A stretch of DNA of 64,000 nucleotides from Iodobacter violaceini (GCF_011601265.1 NZ_JAAOLX010000006.1:277481-341480), one strand, 5' to 3'. Positions 50,380 through 60,521 are shown, counted from the stretch's first letter. Numbers and translations are program-made. The notes: a model not told the origin generated them from the letters alone.

Positions 50380-53145
50380 TTAATGCGCTTCTTCCCAGTT
50401 TAAACCTGCACCCACTTCAGCCAGCAAGGGGACGGTCAGCCTGGCGGCGGCGGCCATCTTAAGCGGCAGTTGTTCACGCATCATCTCAACTTCGGCGTCG
50501 GGTACTTCCAGTACCAGCTCATCGTGTACCTGCATGATTAATTTACTTTGCAGGCCCTCGGTCTTAATCCAGTTGGCCACATTAATCATGGCCAGCTTAA
50601 TTAAATCGGCGGCGGTGCCTTGCATTGGCGCATTAATGGCGGCGCGCTCTGCACCGGCACGGCGTGCGGCGTTGGCGGATTTAATTTCCGGCAGCCACAG
50701 GCGGCGGCCAAATACCGTTTCTACATAGCCGTGTTCTTTGGCGCTGGCGCGGATGTTTTCCATATATTGGGCAACACCATTGAAGCGTGCAAAGTAGCGG
50801 TCGATAAAGTTTTTGGCGGCGTCACGCGGGATTTCCAGCTGGGCCGCCAAGCCAAATACGCCCATGCCGTAAATCAGGCCAAAGTTAATGCTTTTGGCGT
50901 AGCGGCGCTGCTCGCTGCTGACCTGATCGAGTGCCACGGCAAATACTTCGGCGGCTGTGGTGCGGTGGATATCTTCACCTGAGTTAAACGCGGCGATCAT
51001 CGCCTCATCGCCGGACAGGTGGGCCATGATGCGCAGCTCGATTTGCGAGTAATCGGCCGACATAATTTGCCAGCCTTTGGGCGCAATAAAGGCTTCACGA
51101 ATCTTGCGCCCTTCCATGCTTTTGATCGGGATATTTTGTAAATTTGGCTCGGTAGAGCTTAAGCGCCCGGTCACCGCTACGGTTTGGTTGTAGCTGGTAT
51201 GCACACGGCCAGTGCGTGGGTTTACCATCAGCGGCAGCTTGTCGGTGTAAGTCGATTTCAGCTTGGATAATGAGCGGTGTTCGAGCAGCACTTTAGGCAG
51301 CGGAAAATCTTTTGCCAGCTCCTGCAGCACTTCTTCATCGGTGGATGGCGCGCCCTTGGGGGTTTTCTTGATCACTGGCAGCTTGAGCTGCTCAAAGAAG
51401 ATCTCGCCAATTTGCTTGGGGCTGGACAGATTGAACGGCTGGCCGGCTAAAGCGTAAGCGCTTTGTTCCAGCTCCAAAAGGCGCAGGCCAATTTCGTGGC
51501 TTTGCTGGTTGAGCTTGTGGCTGTCAAGCAGCACGCCGGTGCGCTCCATTTCAAACAACACGCTGCGCGATGGCATTTCGATTTCGCGGTAAACATGTGC
51601 CAGCCCGCCGGTCAGGCGCGGCAACATTGCGTGGGCCAGTTGCAGCGTGATATCGGCGTCTTCTGCGGCGTACGTGCTGGCAACATCGACCGCCACTTCG
51701 TCAAAGCCAATCTGCTTGGCACCTTTGCCGCAGAGTTCTTCAAATTTAATCGTGGTCACGCCGAGCTCTCTTTCGGCTTGTGCATCCATATTGTGTTTTT
51801 CGTGGCTGGCCAGCACGTAAGACATCAGCAGCGTATCGTCTTCGACCCCTGCTAAGGCAATGCCATGGTTGGCAAAAATATGCTGATCAAATTTTAAATT
51901 CTGCCCCAGCTTTTTATGGCTGGCCGATTCCAGCCATGGCTTGAGCCTGGCGAGTGTTGCATCCAGTGGCAGCTGATCAACTGCATCCGGCCCGCGGTGG
52001 GCGAGCGGCAGATAGGCTGCATGGCCTTCGCTGATGCAAAACGACATGCCAACAATTTGCGAGTTTAAAGCGTCTAAACCTGTGGTTTCGGTATCGAGCG
52101 ATACCACCGGAGCAGCCATTAGCTGCTTCAGCCAGCTATCGAGCTCGCTATCGCTCAGAATAGTTTGGTAATTGCGAGGGGCGGCTCTGCGCTCGGCAGG
52201 CGCTTCAATGGCAGGGGTGCTGCTTGCAGGTGCGGCTGAGGGGCTGGCGGCCAGGCTGAATAAATCGTCGGGCGCCGGAGCTGCCAATTTGCTTTCGGCT
52301 TCGCGTATCCAGGTTCTGAAGTTGGCCTGGCGGAAAATCCCCAGCAGGGTGTCCCAGTCTTCGCTTTGTGGTATCAGATCGGCAAATTGCTGAGGCAGTT
52401 CACTGCTTAAGTCCAGATCACATTTTATGGTAACCAGCTGTTTGGCCATGGGCAGCCATTCCAGCGTATTGCGTAAGTTCTCGCCCACCACGCCTTTGAT
52501 GGCGTCTGCGTTGGCCATAACCGCATCAAGGGTTTGATATTCTGTCAGCCATTTTTGCGCTGTTTTTGGCCCGCATTTTGGAACACCAGGTACGTTATCG
52601 ACGGTATCGCCAATCAGCGCGAGATAATCAACAATTTGCTCAGGTCGCACGCCAAATTTATTGATCACGCCTTCAACATCGAGCACTTCTTCGGTCATCG
52701 AGTTTTCGATACGCACATACTGATTAACCAGCTGGGCCATATCTTTATCGCCGGTCGACATGATGGTAGTAATACCATGCTCTGTGCCCCAGCTTGCAAG
52801 CGTGCCAATGACATCGTCAGCTTCTACGCCATCCACCATCAGTATCTTTATGCCAAATGCTTTCACCGCAGCATGAATCGGTGCGATCTGAACGCGCAGC
52901 TCGTCTGGCATAGATGGGCGTTGCGCCTTGTATTCGCTGTATAAATCGTCGCGAAAGGTCTTGCCCTTGGCATCAAAGACACAGGCGATATAATCGGCGG
53001 GCGTTTGCTGACGCAGCTTTTTCAGCATATTAACAAAGCCGTACAGCGCATTAGTGGGGGTGCCGTCTGGAGCCGCCAGATCGCGGATCGCATGGAAGGC
53101 CCGGTAGAGGTAGGAAGAGCCGTCAATTAAAAGCAGGGTCGCCAT
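50380..53145 (-). CDS. polA: DNA polymerase I
   Basis: A 921-residue three-domain polymerase. The 5'-3' exonuclease begins LLIDGSSYLYRAFHAI with metal aspartates in VDGVEADDVIGTLA and STGDKDMAQLV. The 3'-5' exonuclease is probably active: VVSLDTETTGLDALNSQ carries the DxE pair and YAAEDADITLQL the Tyr-Asp. The polymerase motifs are MSADYSQIELRIMAHLSGD, RYAKSINFGLIYGMG and MQVHDELVLEVP. Downstream, CTGACA-N7-TGTCAG (50359-50377) is a weak hairpin. PolA processes Okazaki fragments and fills repair gaps. Confidence 0.97.
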   Translation of the reverse strand: MATLLLIDGSSYLYRAFHAIRDLAAPDGTPTNALYGFVNMLKKLRQQTPADYIACVFDAKGKTFRDDLYSEYKAQRPSMPDELRVQIAPIHAAVKAFGIKILMVDGVEADDVIGTLASWGTEHGITTIMSTGDKDMAQLVNQYVRIENSMTEEVLDVEGVINKFGVRPEQIVDYLALIGDTVDNVPGVPKCGPKTAQKWLTEYQTLDAVMANADAIKGVVGENLRNTLEWLPMAKQLVTIKCDLDLSSELPQQFADLIPQSEDWDTLLGIFRQANFRTWIREAESKLAAPAPDDLFSLAASPSAAPASSTPAIEAPAERRAAPRNYQTILSDSELDSWLKQLMAAPVVSLDTETTGLDALNSQIVGMSFCISEGHAAYLPLAHRGPDAVDQLPLDATLARLKPWLESASHKKLGQNLKFDQHIFANHGIALAGVEDDTLLMSYVLASHEKHNMDAQAERELGVTTIKFEELCGKGAKQIGFDEVAVDVASTYAAEDADITLQLAHAMLPRLTGGLAHVYREIEMPSRSVLFEMERTGVLLDSHKLNQQSHEIGLRLLELEQSAYALAGQPFNLSSPKQIGEIFFEQLKLPVIKKTPKGAPSTDEEVLQELAKDFPLPKVLLEHRSLSKLKSTYTDKLPLMVNPRTGRVHTSYNQTVAVTGRLSSTEPNLQNIPIKSMEGRKIREAFIAPKGWQIMSADYSQIELRIMAHLSGDEAMIAAFNSGEDIHRTTAAEVFAVALDQVSSEQRRYAKSINFGLIYGMGVFGLAAQLEIPRDAAKNFIDRYFARFNGVAQYMENIRASAKEHGYVETVFGRRLWLPEIKSANAARRAGAERAAINAPMQGTAADLIKLAMINVANWIKTEGLQSKLIMQVHDELVLEVPDAEVEMMREQLPLKMAAAARLTVPLLAEVGAGLNWEEAH

Positions 53146-53481
53146 GCGATGAAACTCTCTATACTTGATGTAAGAAAAACAGCAGCTTGCTTAATGCTTA
53201 AGCCAGAAGTGCTCGGTTTGGATTTGCTAAAATGAGGGTGAATCCAGCGTATTATAAGGCTTAAGCCATTGAATCGCTGTTTTTATCTGTCAGTTTAAAC
53301 ATGTCACTGCTGACATTTGTTTCATGATCATTCTGATGTATACGTCAAGTTTCTGCTGAGCCCTTGCATGGACATGGTGATCATGAAGCCGGGCTTTGTG
53401 GCCATTTCTACAAATCATGGCCGGTGTAAATCAGAAATCAGACCGGGCCTTTGGCCTGAGCTGGCCTAAAAAGGAAATCAA
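53146..53481. other. 336-bp gene-free region upstream of polA and DUF2782
   Basis: Divergent promoter region. It contains TCATGATCA (53322-53330) and its complement TGATCATGA (53378-53386), 47 bp apart, and some G/C-rich sequence near 53400-53460. I find no RNA gene or ORF with good signals. The repeat pair may be an operator, but the evidence is weak. Confidence 0.4.
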
Positions 53482-53799
53482 ATGCGCCCTATTTTACTTA
53501 GCCTCTTATTGAGCAGCTCCGTGTATGCCGCCGCTCCCAGTGATGCGCCCCCGCCTTTGCCAGCGACCGAAAGCGAAGCAAAAGTGCTTGAGGCACCGGA
53601 AATACGTGTGATCGAGAAAACCGACGCAACGATTGCCGAGTATCGCCTCAGGGGGAAACTTTACATGATGAAAGTAACGCCTAAGGTTGGCCTGCCATAT
53701 TTCCTTGTTGATAAAGAAGGGCAGGGGCGTTTTGATCGCAGTGATGATTTGGGCGGCAGTAATTTATCCGTGCCACGTTGGGTCATTTTTGAATTTTGA
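53482..53799 (+). CDS. DUF2782-domain exported protein
   Basis: A 105-residue protein with a signal peptide (MRPILLSLLLSSSVYAAAPS). The mature part PEIRVIEKTDATIAEYRLRGKLYMMKVTPKVGLPYFLVDKEGQGRFDR is the DUF2782 domain. In many beta- and gammaproteobacteria it lies between polA and thrB, as here. GGAAA precedes the ATG. Function is unknown; it precedes thrB by 9 bp. Confidence 0.9.
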   Translation: MRPILLSLLLSSSVYAAAPSDAPPPLPATESEAKVLEAPEIRVIEKTDATIAEYRLRGKLYMMKVTPKVGLPYFLVDKEGQGRFDRSDDLGGSNLSVPRWVIFEF

Positions 53800-53808
53800 G
53801 TTGAATCT

Positions 53809-54747
53809 ATGTCCGTTTTTACTACCGTGACTGCGGAAGACCTCGGTCCCTTCCTGAAGCGTTACTCTATTGGCAGCTTGCTGGAGCTTAAAGGTATTGC
53901 CGCAGGGATTACCAATACCAATTATTTTGTCACGACTACTCACGGTCGCTATGTGCTGACCTTGTTTGAGAACCTGGCTGCAGATGAGCTGCCTTTTTAC
54001 GTCAATTTAATGGCTCATCTGGCTGATCATGGCATTGCCGTGGCGGCACCGATTGCAAATTTGGCGGATCAATACGTTGATGAGCTCAATGGCCGCCCAA
54101 CCTTGCTGGTGCAGTGTGTGCCTGGCACGGTGGTGGACGAGCCAAGTGCAGCACAATGTTTTGAAGTGGGTGAAATGCTGGCGCAAATGCATTTGGCGGC
54201 AGGCAGCTATCGCGGACAAATGCAAAATCCGCGTGGTGCCGCCTGGTGGAATGCAACTGCGCCGCAGTTATTTGCTTTGATGAGCGAGGCCGAAGCTGAG
54301 CAGTTGCGGGGCGAGCTGGCTTTGCAAGCCGGGCAGGATTTTGCTGATTTACCCAAAGGCGTGATCCATGCGGATTTATTCCGCGATAACGTCTTAATGA
54401 ATGGCGATCATGTTGGCGGTTTTATTGATTTTTATTACGCCTGTAATGATGTTCTTCTTTACGACTTAGCCATTACTTTGAATGACTGGTGCGTGTGCGA
54501 ATCCGGTGATATGGATGCTGAGCGGGCCAAGGCTTTATTGCTGGGCTATCAGGGTGTTCGTGCTTTACAGGCCAATGAAACAGCCGCATGGCCAAATGTT
54601 TTGCGCGCCGCTGCCCTGCGTTTCTGGGTGTCGCGTTTGTATGATTTTTATAAGCCGGCAGCGGGTGAAATGACCTTTGCAAAAGACCCCGGACATTTTC
54701 AGCGGGTCATCAGTGCTCATGCAGAGCGTCAGGATTTTTGGCTGTGA
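53809..54747 (+). CDS. thrB: Homoserine kinase (APH-fold type)
   Basis: A 312-residue kinase of the aminoglycoside-phosphotransferase fold. The N-terminal FLKRYSIGSLLELKGIAAGITNTNYFVTT is typical, VIHADLFRDNVLMNG is the catalytic loop, and GFIDFYYACND the metal-binding Asp motif. It phosphorylates homoserine in threonine synthesis in proteobacteria such as Pseudomonas and Neisseriales. It overlaps the next gene by 4 bp (GTGA). Confidence 0.94.
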   Translation: MSVFTTVTAEDLGPFLKRYSIGSLLELKGIAAGITNTNYFVTTTHGRYVLTLFENLAADELPFYVNLMAHLADHGIAVAAPIANLADQYVDELNGRPTLLVQCVPGTVVDEPSAAQCFEVGEMLAQMHLAAGSYRGQMQNPRGAAWWNATAPQLFALMSEAEAEQLRGELALQAGQDFADLPKGVIHADLFRDNVLMNGDHVGGFIDFYYACNDVLLYDLAITLNDWCVCESGDMDAERAKALLLGYQGVRALQANETAAWPNVLRAAALRFWVSRLYDFYKPAAGEMTFAKDPGHFQRVISAHAERQDFWL

Positions 54748-56135
54748 ACACTTTTTTAGAAACGCTTAAAAGTTTGCTGGATACGGCTGGTGTTTTAACA
54801 GGCAAGGATACCGCTGCTTATTGCCTTGATCAGCGCCGCCGCTATCAGGGATCTGCGCTGGCTGTAGCCAGACCACGTTCTACTGCTGAAGTGGCTGCGG
54901 TGATTGAGCTTTGCGCTTTGCATGGCATCGCCATTGTGCCGCAGGGGGGAAACACCAGCTTATGTGGCGGTGCAACACCCGATGCATCAGGTACGGCGCT
55001 GGTGTTGTCGCTGGAGCGGATGAATCACATCCTTGAGGTTGATCCTGAAAATAACACCATGATTGTGGAAGCAGGTGCCATTCTCGCCGATGTGCAGGCC
55101 GCAGCAAGGGCGGCTAATCGCCTGTTTCCTGCAGAATGGGCAGCTTCTGGCTCTTGCCGTATTGGTGGTGCGTTGGCTACCAATGCAGGCGGAGTCAATG
55201 TGCTGCGCTACGGCAATATGCGGGAGCTGACCCTGGGTCTTGAGGTGGTTTTGCCCAGTGGCGAAGTCTGGAATGGTTTGCGGGGTTTAAGAAAAGACAA
55301 TACGGGCTATGATTTAAAGCAGCTCTTTGTTGGCTCTGAAGGAACATTAGGTGTGATTACCCGTGCGGTCTTGAGGCTTTACCCACTGCCAACAGCCCAT
55401 GCAACGGCTCTGGTGGCCGTGAGTGATCCTGCGGCAGCGGTAGATTTGTTGCGTGGGGTGCAGGCTGCAGTAGGTGACCGGGTGACTTCTTTTGAGTTGA
55501 TTTCCAGACCCTGTTTTGAATTACTGGCCAAGCAGTGCCCTGCCTTACCGCATCCATTCAGCCCTTTGCCTGAATGGGCGGTGTTAGTAGAGTTATCTGA
55601 TGGCGGTGACAGCCATGCGCTGACCGATCAATTGGCAGAAGTTTTACATGCACTTGCCTGTGATAACGCTTTGCTGGCGCAAAACAGCAGGCAGGCCAGA
55701 GATTTTTGGCAGCTCAGGGAGCATATTCCTGAGGCGCAGCGAAGAGAAGGTGTGAGTATCAAGCACGATATCAGCGTGCCAGTGGGGAATATCCCCGCAT
55801 TTTTAAATGAATGTGGTCAGCAATTAGCATTGGCATTCAGTGATGCGTCAATTATTGCTTTCGGGCATTTAGGTGATGGTAATTTGCATTACAACGTTTT
55901 CAGGACAGATAAAACATCGGCATTGTATGCAGATGAGCCGGCTGTCAATGATATTGTTTATTCCTGTGTTGCGTCTCACAACGGCAGTATTAGTGCAGAA
56001 CATGGTATTGGACAATTAAAGCGTTATCATTTAGCTCAATATAGAAATCCTCTGGAATTAACTATAATGCAGCAAATAAAACGAGTGTTTGATCCTAAGC
56101 AAATCATGAATCCGGGTAAAGTATTAATTGATTAA
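54744..56135 (+). CDS. FAD-linked 2-hydroxyacid oxidase/dehydrogenase (GlcD-like)
   Basis: A 463-residue FAD-binding PCMH-domain protein. The FAD region is AIVPQGGNTSLCGGATPD and GALATNAGGVNVLRYGNMRELTLGLEVVLPSG. The C-terminal FAD-oxidase domain includes FGHLGDGNLHYNVF and SISAEHGIGQLK, the hallmark of D-lactate/glycolate/2-hydroxyglutarate dehydrogenases. Substrate cannot be fixed from sequence. The start is GTG 54744, which overlaps the thrB stop. Confidence 0.9.
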   Translation: MNTFLETLKSLLDTAGVLTGKDTAAYCLDQRRRYQGSALAVARPRSTAEVAAVIELCALHGIAIVPQGGNTSLCGGATPDASGTALVLSLERMNHILEVDPENNTMIVEAGAILADVQAAARAANRLFPAEWAASGSCRIGGALATNAGGVNVLRYGNMRELTLGLEVVLPSGEVWNGLRGLRKDNTGYDLKQLFVGSEGTLGVITRAVLRLYPLPTAHATALVAVSDPAAAVDLLRGVQAAVGDRVTSFELISRPCFELLAKQCPALPHPFSPLPEWAVLVELSDGGDSHALTDQLAEVLHALACDNALLAQNSRQARDFWQLREHIPEAQRREGVSIKHDISVPVGNIPAFLNECGQQLALAFSDASIIAFGHLGDGNLHYNVFRTDKTSALYADEPAVNDIVYSCVASHNGSISAEHGIGQLKRYHLAQYRNPLELTIMQQIKRVFDPKQIMNPGKVLID

Positions 56136-56255
56136 TGTTTATAAAATTTTTTTCATATACATTTCGCAATGATATTCTATACAATAGGGGTAATGATTAG
56201 GTTTGTAATTGCGGCAGCAATATTCTTTTATCACTACTAAATATAAAGTTAATGC

Positions 56256-58439
56256 ATGAGCGAGTCCAATCCCAGCCATTCTAAAGCGACTGATCGCCCT
56301 GACTGGCGAGTGGGAGAGCATCAGAGTCGTTTTGATCCACTTCTGGATTGTCTTGCCGAGCTGACACGCATTCACGGGCAGCCGTGGACGTGTGAAGCTT
56401 TATCGGCAGGCCTGCCTCTCACAGATAATCTGCTTTCGCCTTCACTTGTGCCACGTGCCGCTGCACGTGCCGGGCTTTCTGCCCGAGTGGTCCGCCGCGC
56501 TTTGCAAGAGCTGCCAACCAGTTTGTTCCCCGTTATTTTGCTGCTTAAAGACCGTGGTGCCTGCCTGCTGCTTGAGTGGACAGACGATGGCATGGCCCGT
56601 ATCTGCTTTCCTGAAACGGGCGAATCATCCGAGCTGGTGGATGCCGAATCTTTAGCAGCGTCGCATAACGGGATTGTGATTTTTGTCCGCCCTAAATTCA
56701 GGTTTGAAACGCGTGCGCCCGAGCACGGTGCGGTGCGAAGCCGGCACTGGTTCTGGGGTGTGGTTAAAGACAACTGGCGTTTATACCGTGATGCTTTGCT
56801 GGCAGCGCTGCTGATTAATCTTTTGGCGCTGGCGATGCCGCTGTTTTCTATGAATGTATACGACCGTGTTGTGCCTAATCATGCTCTGGAAACATTATGG
56901 GTTCTGGCTGTAGGTGCATTGGCGGTGCTGTGTTTCGATTTAATTTTGCGCACAATTCGCGGCCATATTATTGATGTCGCGTCCAAGCGGATTGATGTGA
57001 CGCTCTCTGCGCTGATTATGGAGCGCGTGCTGGGCTTGCGTATGGAAGCGCGTCCGGCCTCTGTGGGCTCTTTTGTGGCAAATCTGCGTGCTTTTGAATC
57101 GGTACGCGATTTTATTGCCTCTGCTTCGATCACCACCCTGGTTGATTTACCCTTTGTGCTGATTTTCCTTCTGGTGATGGTGTGGATTTCGCCGTGGCTG
57201 GCTGTGCCTGCCATGGTGGGTATTGTGCTGGTGGTGGGCTTTACACTGCTGGCTCAGGACAAAATGCAGGAAATGGTTGAGCTGACCCAGCGTGCCTCTG
57301 CGCAGCGTAATGCAACTTTGGTTGAGGGGCTGGTGGGGATTGAAACCATCAAGGTGATGGGGGCAGAGAGCGAGTTTCAGCGCCGCTGGGAGCGATCCAC
57401 CCATTTCCTCGCGCAAATTGGCTCCAAGCTTAAATTACTGTCGTCTACCACCGTTAATTTTGCTTCATTTATCAGTCAGTTAGTCAGCGTGGTCGTTATT
57501 ATTGTGGGTGTGTATTTGCTGACTGAAAATATGGTGACGATGGGGGGGATTATTGCTGCCTCTATGCTGTCGGGCCGGGCATTGGCACCACTGGGGCAAG
57601 TAGCTGGTTTATTAATGCAATATCAGAATGCGCGTACTTCTTTAGCCGGTATTGAATCGCATATGAAATTGCCGGTTGAACGCCCTGCAAATAGTAACTT
57701 TTTACACCGCGAATCATTTCGGGGTGATATTGAATTTAAAAATGTGAGCTTTGCCTATGCAGGCAATGACGAAAAAGTATTAAACAATGTTTCATTTAAG
57801 TTAAAAGCCGGTGAAAAAATGGCCATTATTGGCCGTATTGGCTCGGGGAAAACAACCATAGAAAAACTCATTCTTGGTTTGTATTACCCAAGTGAAGGTG
57901 CGGTATTGATTGATGGCGTGGATACGCGGCAAATTGATCCCGCTGAATTGCGCCGTGCAGTGGGGCATGTGCCGCAGGAGCCCATCTTGTTTTATGGCAC
58001 GCTGCGTCAGAATATTGCTATGGGTGCACCCTTTGCTGATGACGGCAGTATTCTGGCTGCTGCAGAGCTGGCCGGGGTTAAAGAGTTTTCAGATTTGCAT
58101 CCGCGCGGCTTTGATATGCTGATTTCCGAGCGGGGCGATTCATTATCAGGAGGCCAGCGTCAGACCGTTTCTATTGCCCGTGCCATGCTCAATGATCCGC
58201 CGATGCTGCTGCTGGATGAGCCCACCAGTGCCATGGATCATCTTTCTGAAGAAAAACTTAAAGCGCGTCTTAAAGCGTATATCACGCAAAAAACATTATT
58301 GCTGGTGACTCACCGCACCTCACTGCTTGATCTGGTTGATCGCCTGATTGTGCTGGATCAGGGCCAGGTGGTGGCCGACGGGCCTAAGGCTCAGGTGATT
58401 GAGGCGTTGCAGCAGGGCAGAATAGGCAGGAGCAGCTGA
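56256..58439 (+). CDS. Type I secretion ABC transporter/permease (LapB-like)
   Basis: A 727-residue fused ABC exporter. The N-terminal 150 residues are a C39-like domain without the catalytic cysteine (CLAELTRIHGQPWTCEALSAGLP), as in transporters of non-processed RTX proteins. Six membrane helices follow from about residue 175. The ATPase has Walker A GRIGSGKT at 526-533, signature LSGGQ at 630-634, Walker B MLLLDEPTSAMD and the His loop LVTHR. It overlaps the HlyD partner at 58439. With the adhesin at 60.6 kb it forms a Lap-type secretion system. Confidence 0.93.
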   Translation: MSESNPSHSKATDRPDWRVGEHQSRFDPLLDCLAELTRIHGQPWTCEALSAGLPLTDNLLSPSLVPRAAARAGLSARVVRRALQELPTSLFPVILLLKDRGACLLLEWTDDGMARICFPETGESSELVDAESLAASHNGIVIFVRPKFRFETRAPEHGAVRSRHWFWGVVKDNWRLYRDALLAALLINLLALAMPLFSMNVYDRVVPNHALETLWVLAVGALAVLCFDLILRTIRGHIIDVASKRIDVTLSALIMERVLGLRMEARPASVGSFVANLRAFESVRDFIASASITTLVDLPFVLIFLLVMVWISPWLAVPAMVGIVLVVGFTLLAQDKMQEMVELTQRASAQRNATLVEGLVGIETIKVMGAESEFQRRWERSTHFLAQIGSKLKLLSSTTVNFASFISQLVSVVVIIVGVYLLTENMVTMGGIIAASMLSGRALAPLGQVAGLLMQYQNARTSLAGIESHMKLPVERPANSNFLHRESFRGDIEFKNVSFAYAGNDEKVLNNVSFKLKAGEKMAIIGRIGSGKTTIEKLILGLYYPSEGAVLIDGVDTRQIDPAELRRAVGHVPQEPILFYGTLRQNIAMGAPFADDGSILAAAELAGVKEFSDLHPRGFDMLISERGDSLSGGQRQTVSIARAMLNDPPMLLLDEPTSAMDHLSEEKLKARLKAYITQKTLLLVTHRTSLLDLVDRLIVLDQGQVVADGPKAQVIEALQQGRIGRSS

Positions 58440-59863
58440 TGATGCAAATTGAAAGCGCCAAGCCTAATTTCTTGCGCAAAAAGTGGCAGCAACTGGTGAG
58501 CTTCAGCTCTCACTGGTTTGACCGGTATTTATTTCGTGGCGAAGCTCACGATATGGTCGATCACAGTGATTTTGTGGCCGATGCCGACTGGGTGATTGTT
58601 GAGCAGAGCCCGCGCGGAGCGCGCATTCTGGTGTGGACTTCGGCGGTCACTGTATTTGTAGTGCTGCTCTGGGCAGGTCTGGCAAAAATTGATGAGGTTA
58701 CCCGTGGTGAAGGGAAAGTGATTCCTTCAAGGCAAATTCAGGTGATTCAGAGCCTGGATGGCGGGATTGTTAAAGAAATTCTGGTCAGAGAAGGACAGCA
58801 GGTCAAAATGGGCCAGCTGCTGGTCACGATTGATCCTACGCGTTTTGTTTCATCGCTGAAAGAAAACCGGGCTCAGTATTTATCGCTCAAGGCCAAGGCT
58901 GCACGGCTTGAGGCTTTGGCATCCGGACAGCCTTTTGTTGTTCCTGCAGAAGTGCAGGCCGAGTCGCCGGAAATTGTGATTCAGGAACGCGGCCTTTATG
59001 AATCCCGCAAGGCAGAAATGAATGCCCTGATTAGCGGTGCACAGCAGCAGTTGGTGCAGCGCGGGCAAGAGTTAAATGAAGCAAGAGCAAGGCGTGAGCA
59101 GGCGGGCCAGGGCTATGCGCTTACTTTGCGTGAGCTGGAAGCCACCAAACCATTATTGAAAAGTGGTGCTGTTTCTGATGTGGAAATCTTGCGGCTGGAG
59201 CGCGATGTATCGCGATATTTGGGTGAACGTGATTCTGCAAGCTCGCAAATTCCGCGTATTCAATCGGCGATGAGCGAGGCAGGCAGCAAGATTCGTGAAG
59301 TAGAGCTGACATTCAGAAACCAGGCCCGCTCAGAATTAGGTGAAACAGTAGGTAAGCTCAATAGCCTGACTGAAGGCAGCGTGGCGCTGGCTGACCGCGT
59401 AAAGCAGTCTGAAATTCGCTCGCCCGTAAATGGCACAGTTAAACAGCTTCAGGTGAACACCGTTGGCGGAGTCGTGCAGCCTGGCAAAGACATTATTGAA
59501 GTTGTGCCAGGGGACGATGCGCTATTGCTGGAGGCCAGAATTTTGCCGAAAGATATTGCTTTTCTGCGCCCGGGTGCACCAGCAATTGTGAAGTTTACTG
59601 CCTATGATTTCTCTATCTATGGCGGGCTTGATGCAAAGCTGGAGCACATCAGTGCAGACACTGTGGTGGATGAAAAAGGTAATGCTTTTTATATTGTAAA
59701 AGTTAGAACCAACGCTAGTTTCTTGAAGGCGGGCGATAAAAAGCTGCCGATTATTCCAGGTATGGTGGCCGAGGTTGATATTCTTACTGGTAAAAAAACA
59801 GTGTTGTCTTACCTGCTGAAACCGGTACTCCGTGCAAAATCTAATGCGTTGACTGAGCGATGA
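58439..59863 (+). CDS. Type I secretion membrane-fusion protein (HlyD/LapC-like)
   Basis: A 474-residue adaptor. One transmembrane helix (VWTSAVTVFVVLLWAGLAK) is followed by RGEGKVIPSRQIQVIQSLDGGIVKEILVREGQQVKMGQLL, the HlyD biotinyl/lipoyl signature. A long coiled coil (about residues 160-320) precedes the second lipoyl half and the conserved beta-barrel with PVNGTVKQL. It bridges the ABC exporter and a TolC-type outer-membrane pore. No TolC is in the window. It starts within the stop of the upstream gene and overlaps the regulator by 4 bp. Confidence 0.93.
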   Translation: MMQIESAKPNFLRKKWQQLVSFSSHWFDRYLFRGEAHDMVDHSDFVADADWVIVEQSPRGARILVWTSAVTVFVVLLWAGLAKIDEVTRGEGKVIPSRQIQVIQSLDGGIVKEILVREGQQVKMGQLLVTIDPTRFVSSLKENRAQYLSLKAKAARLEALASGQPFVVPAEVQAESPEIVIQERGLYESRKAEMNALISGAQQQLVQRGQELNEARARREQAGQGYALTLRELEATKPLLKSGAVSDVEILRLERDVSRYLGERDSASSQIPRIQSAMSEAGSKIREVELTFRNQARSELGETVGKLNSLTEGSVALADRVKQSEIRSPVNGTVKQLQVNTVGGVVQPGKDIIEVVPGDDALLLEARILPKDIAFLRPGAPAIVKFTAYDFSIYGGLDAKLEHISADTVVDEKGNAFYIVKVRTNASFLKAGDKKLPIIPGMVAEVDILTGKKTVLSYLLKPVLRAKSNALTER

Positions 59864-60462
59864 ACTACTCAATACTGACTGCTGATCCTTTTTTGTTTGC
59901 TCATGTTCAGCAGGCTACCCAACAAGAGCTGATCAGGCTGGACTCACTGGCGGCTTTGGCTGGCCGCTCTGAAGGTGTGGTGCTGATCGACCTGGCGCTT
60001 GCTGCTTTGCCTGCGCTGAATGATCCGGCCTGGCTGAGCTACACCTCTGAGCATCAGATTATCTTTGTCAGCTCTGCCCCTGGCGATGCAGAGCATCTGG
60101 CGGCTCTTACTGCTGGCGCGCGCGGTTACTGCCATGCTTATGCTGCAAGTGAGTCACTGCTGGCGGTGATAAACGTAGTTGCGGCGGGGGGCGTGTGGGC
60201 CGGGCCTGCTATTTTGCAAGCGCTGATTCGTTCAATGAATAAACTGTTTGCGCCTAAAGATACAGATGCCTGGATGGCGCCTTTAACTGCCCGCGAGCGC
60301 GAAGTGGCAATCCTTGCCTCAAATGGCAGCGTAAATAAAGATATCGCCAGAGAGCTGGGGATTACCGAGCGCACAGTTAAATTTCATTTAGGCTTGATTT
60401 TTGAAAAGCTGAAAGTGAGCGATCGCTTACAACTGGCCTTGCTGGCGAAAGGGATTCGCTAG
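59860..60462 (+). CDS. LuxR-family regulator with atypical receiver
   Basis: A 200-residue protein. The N-terminal domain resembles a response-regulator receiver (DSLAALAGRSEGVVLIDLALA with Asp44), but the acidic pocket has only Asp9 and the invariant lysine position is Ala (about residue 93, YCHAYAASE). The C-terminal HTH is canonical: PLTAREREVAILASNGSVNKD through ERTVKFHLGLIFEKL. It overlaps the HlyD gene and has a terminator after it. It probably controls the adhesin or secretion genes. No partner kinase is in the window. Confidence 0.88.
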   Translation: MNYSILTADPFLFAHVQQATQQELIRLDSLAALAGRSEGVVLIDLALAALPALNDPAWLSYTSEHQIIFVSSAPGDAEHLAALTAGARGYCHAYAASESLLAVINVVAAGGVWAGPAILQALIRSMNKLFAPKDTDAWMAPLTAREREVAILASNGSVNKDIARELGITERTVKFHLGLIFEKLKVSDRLQLALLAKGIR

Positions 60463-60491
60463 ATTTCAACCCTGGAAATCATCTCTGACAA

Positions 60492-60521
60492 GAGGCTCCG
60501 TTTATCCGGAGCCTTTTTTCT
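60492..60521 (+). terminator. Terminator between the regulator and the adhesin
   Basis: AGGCTCCG-TTTATC-CGGAGCC then TTTTTT. It uncouples the secretion/regulator transcript from the adhesin gene. Confidence 0.9.
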
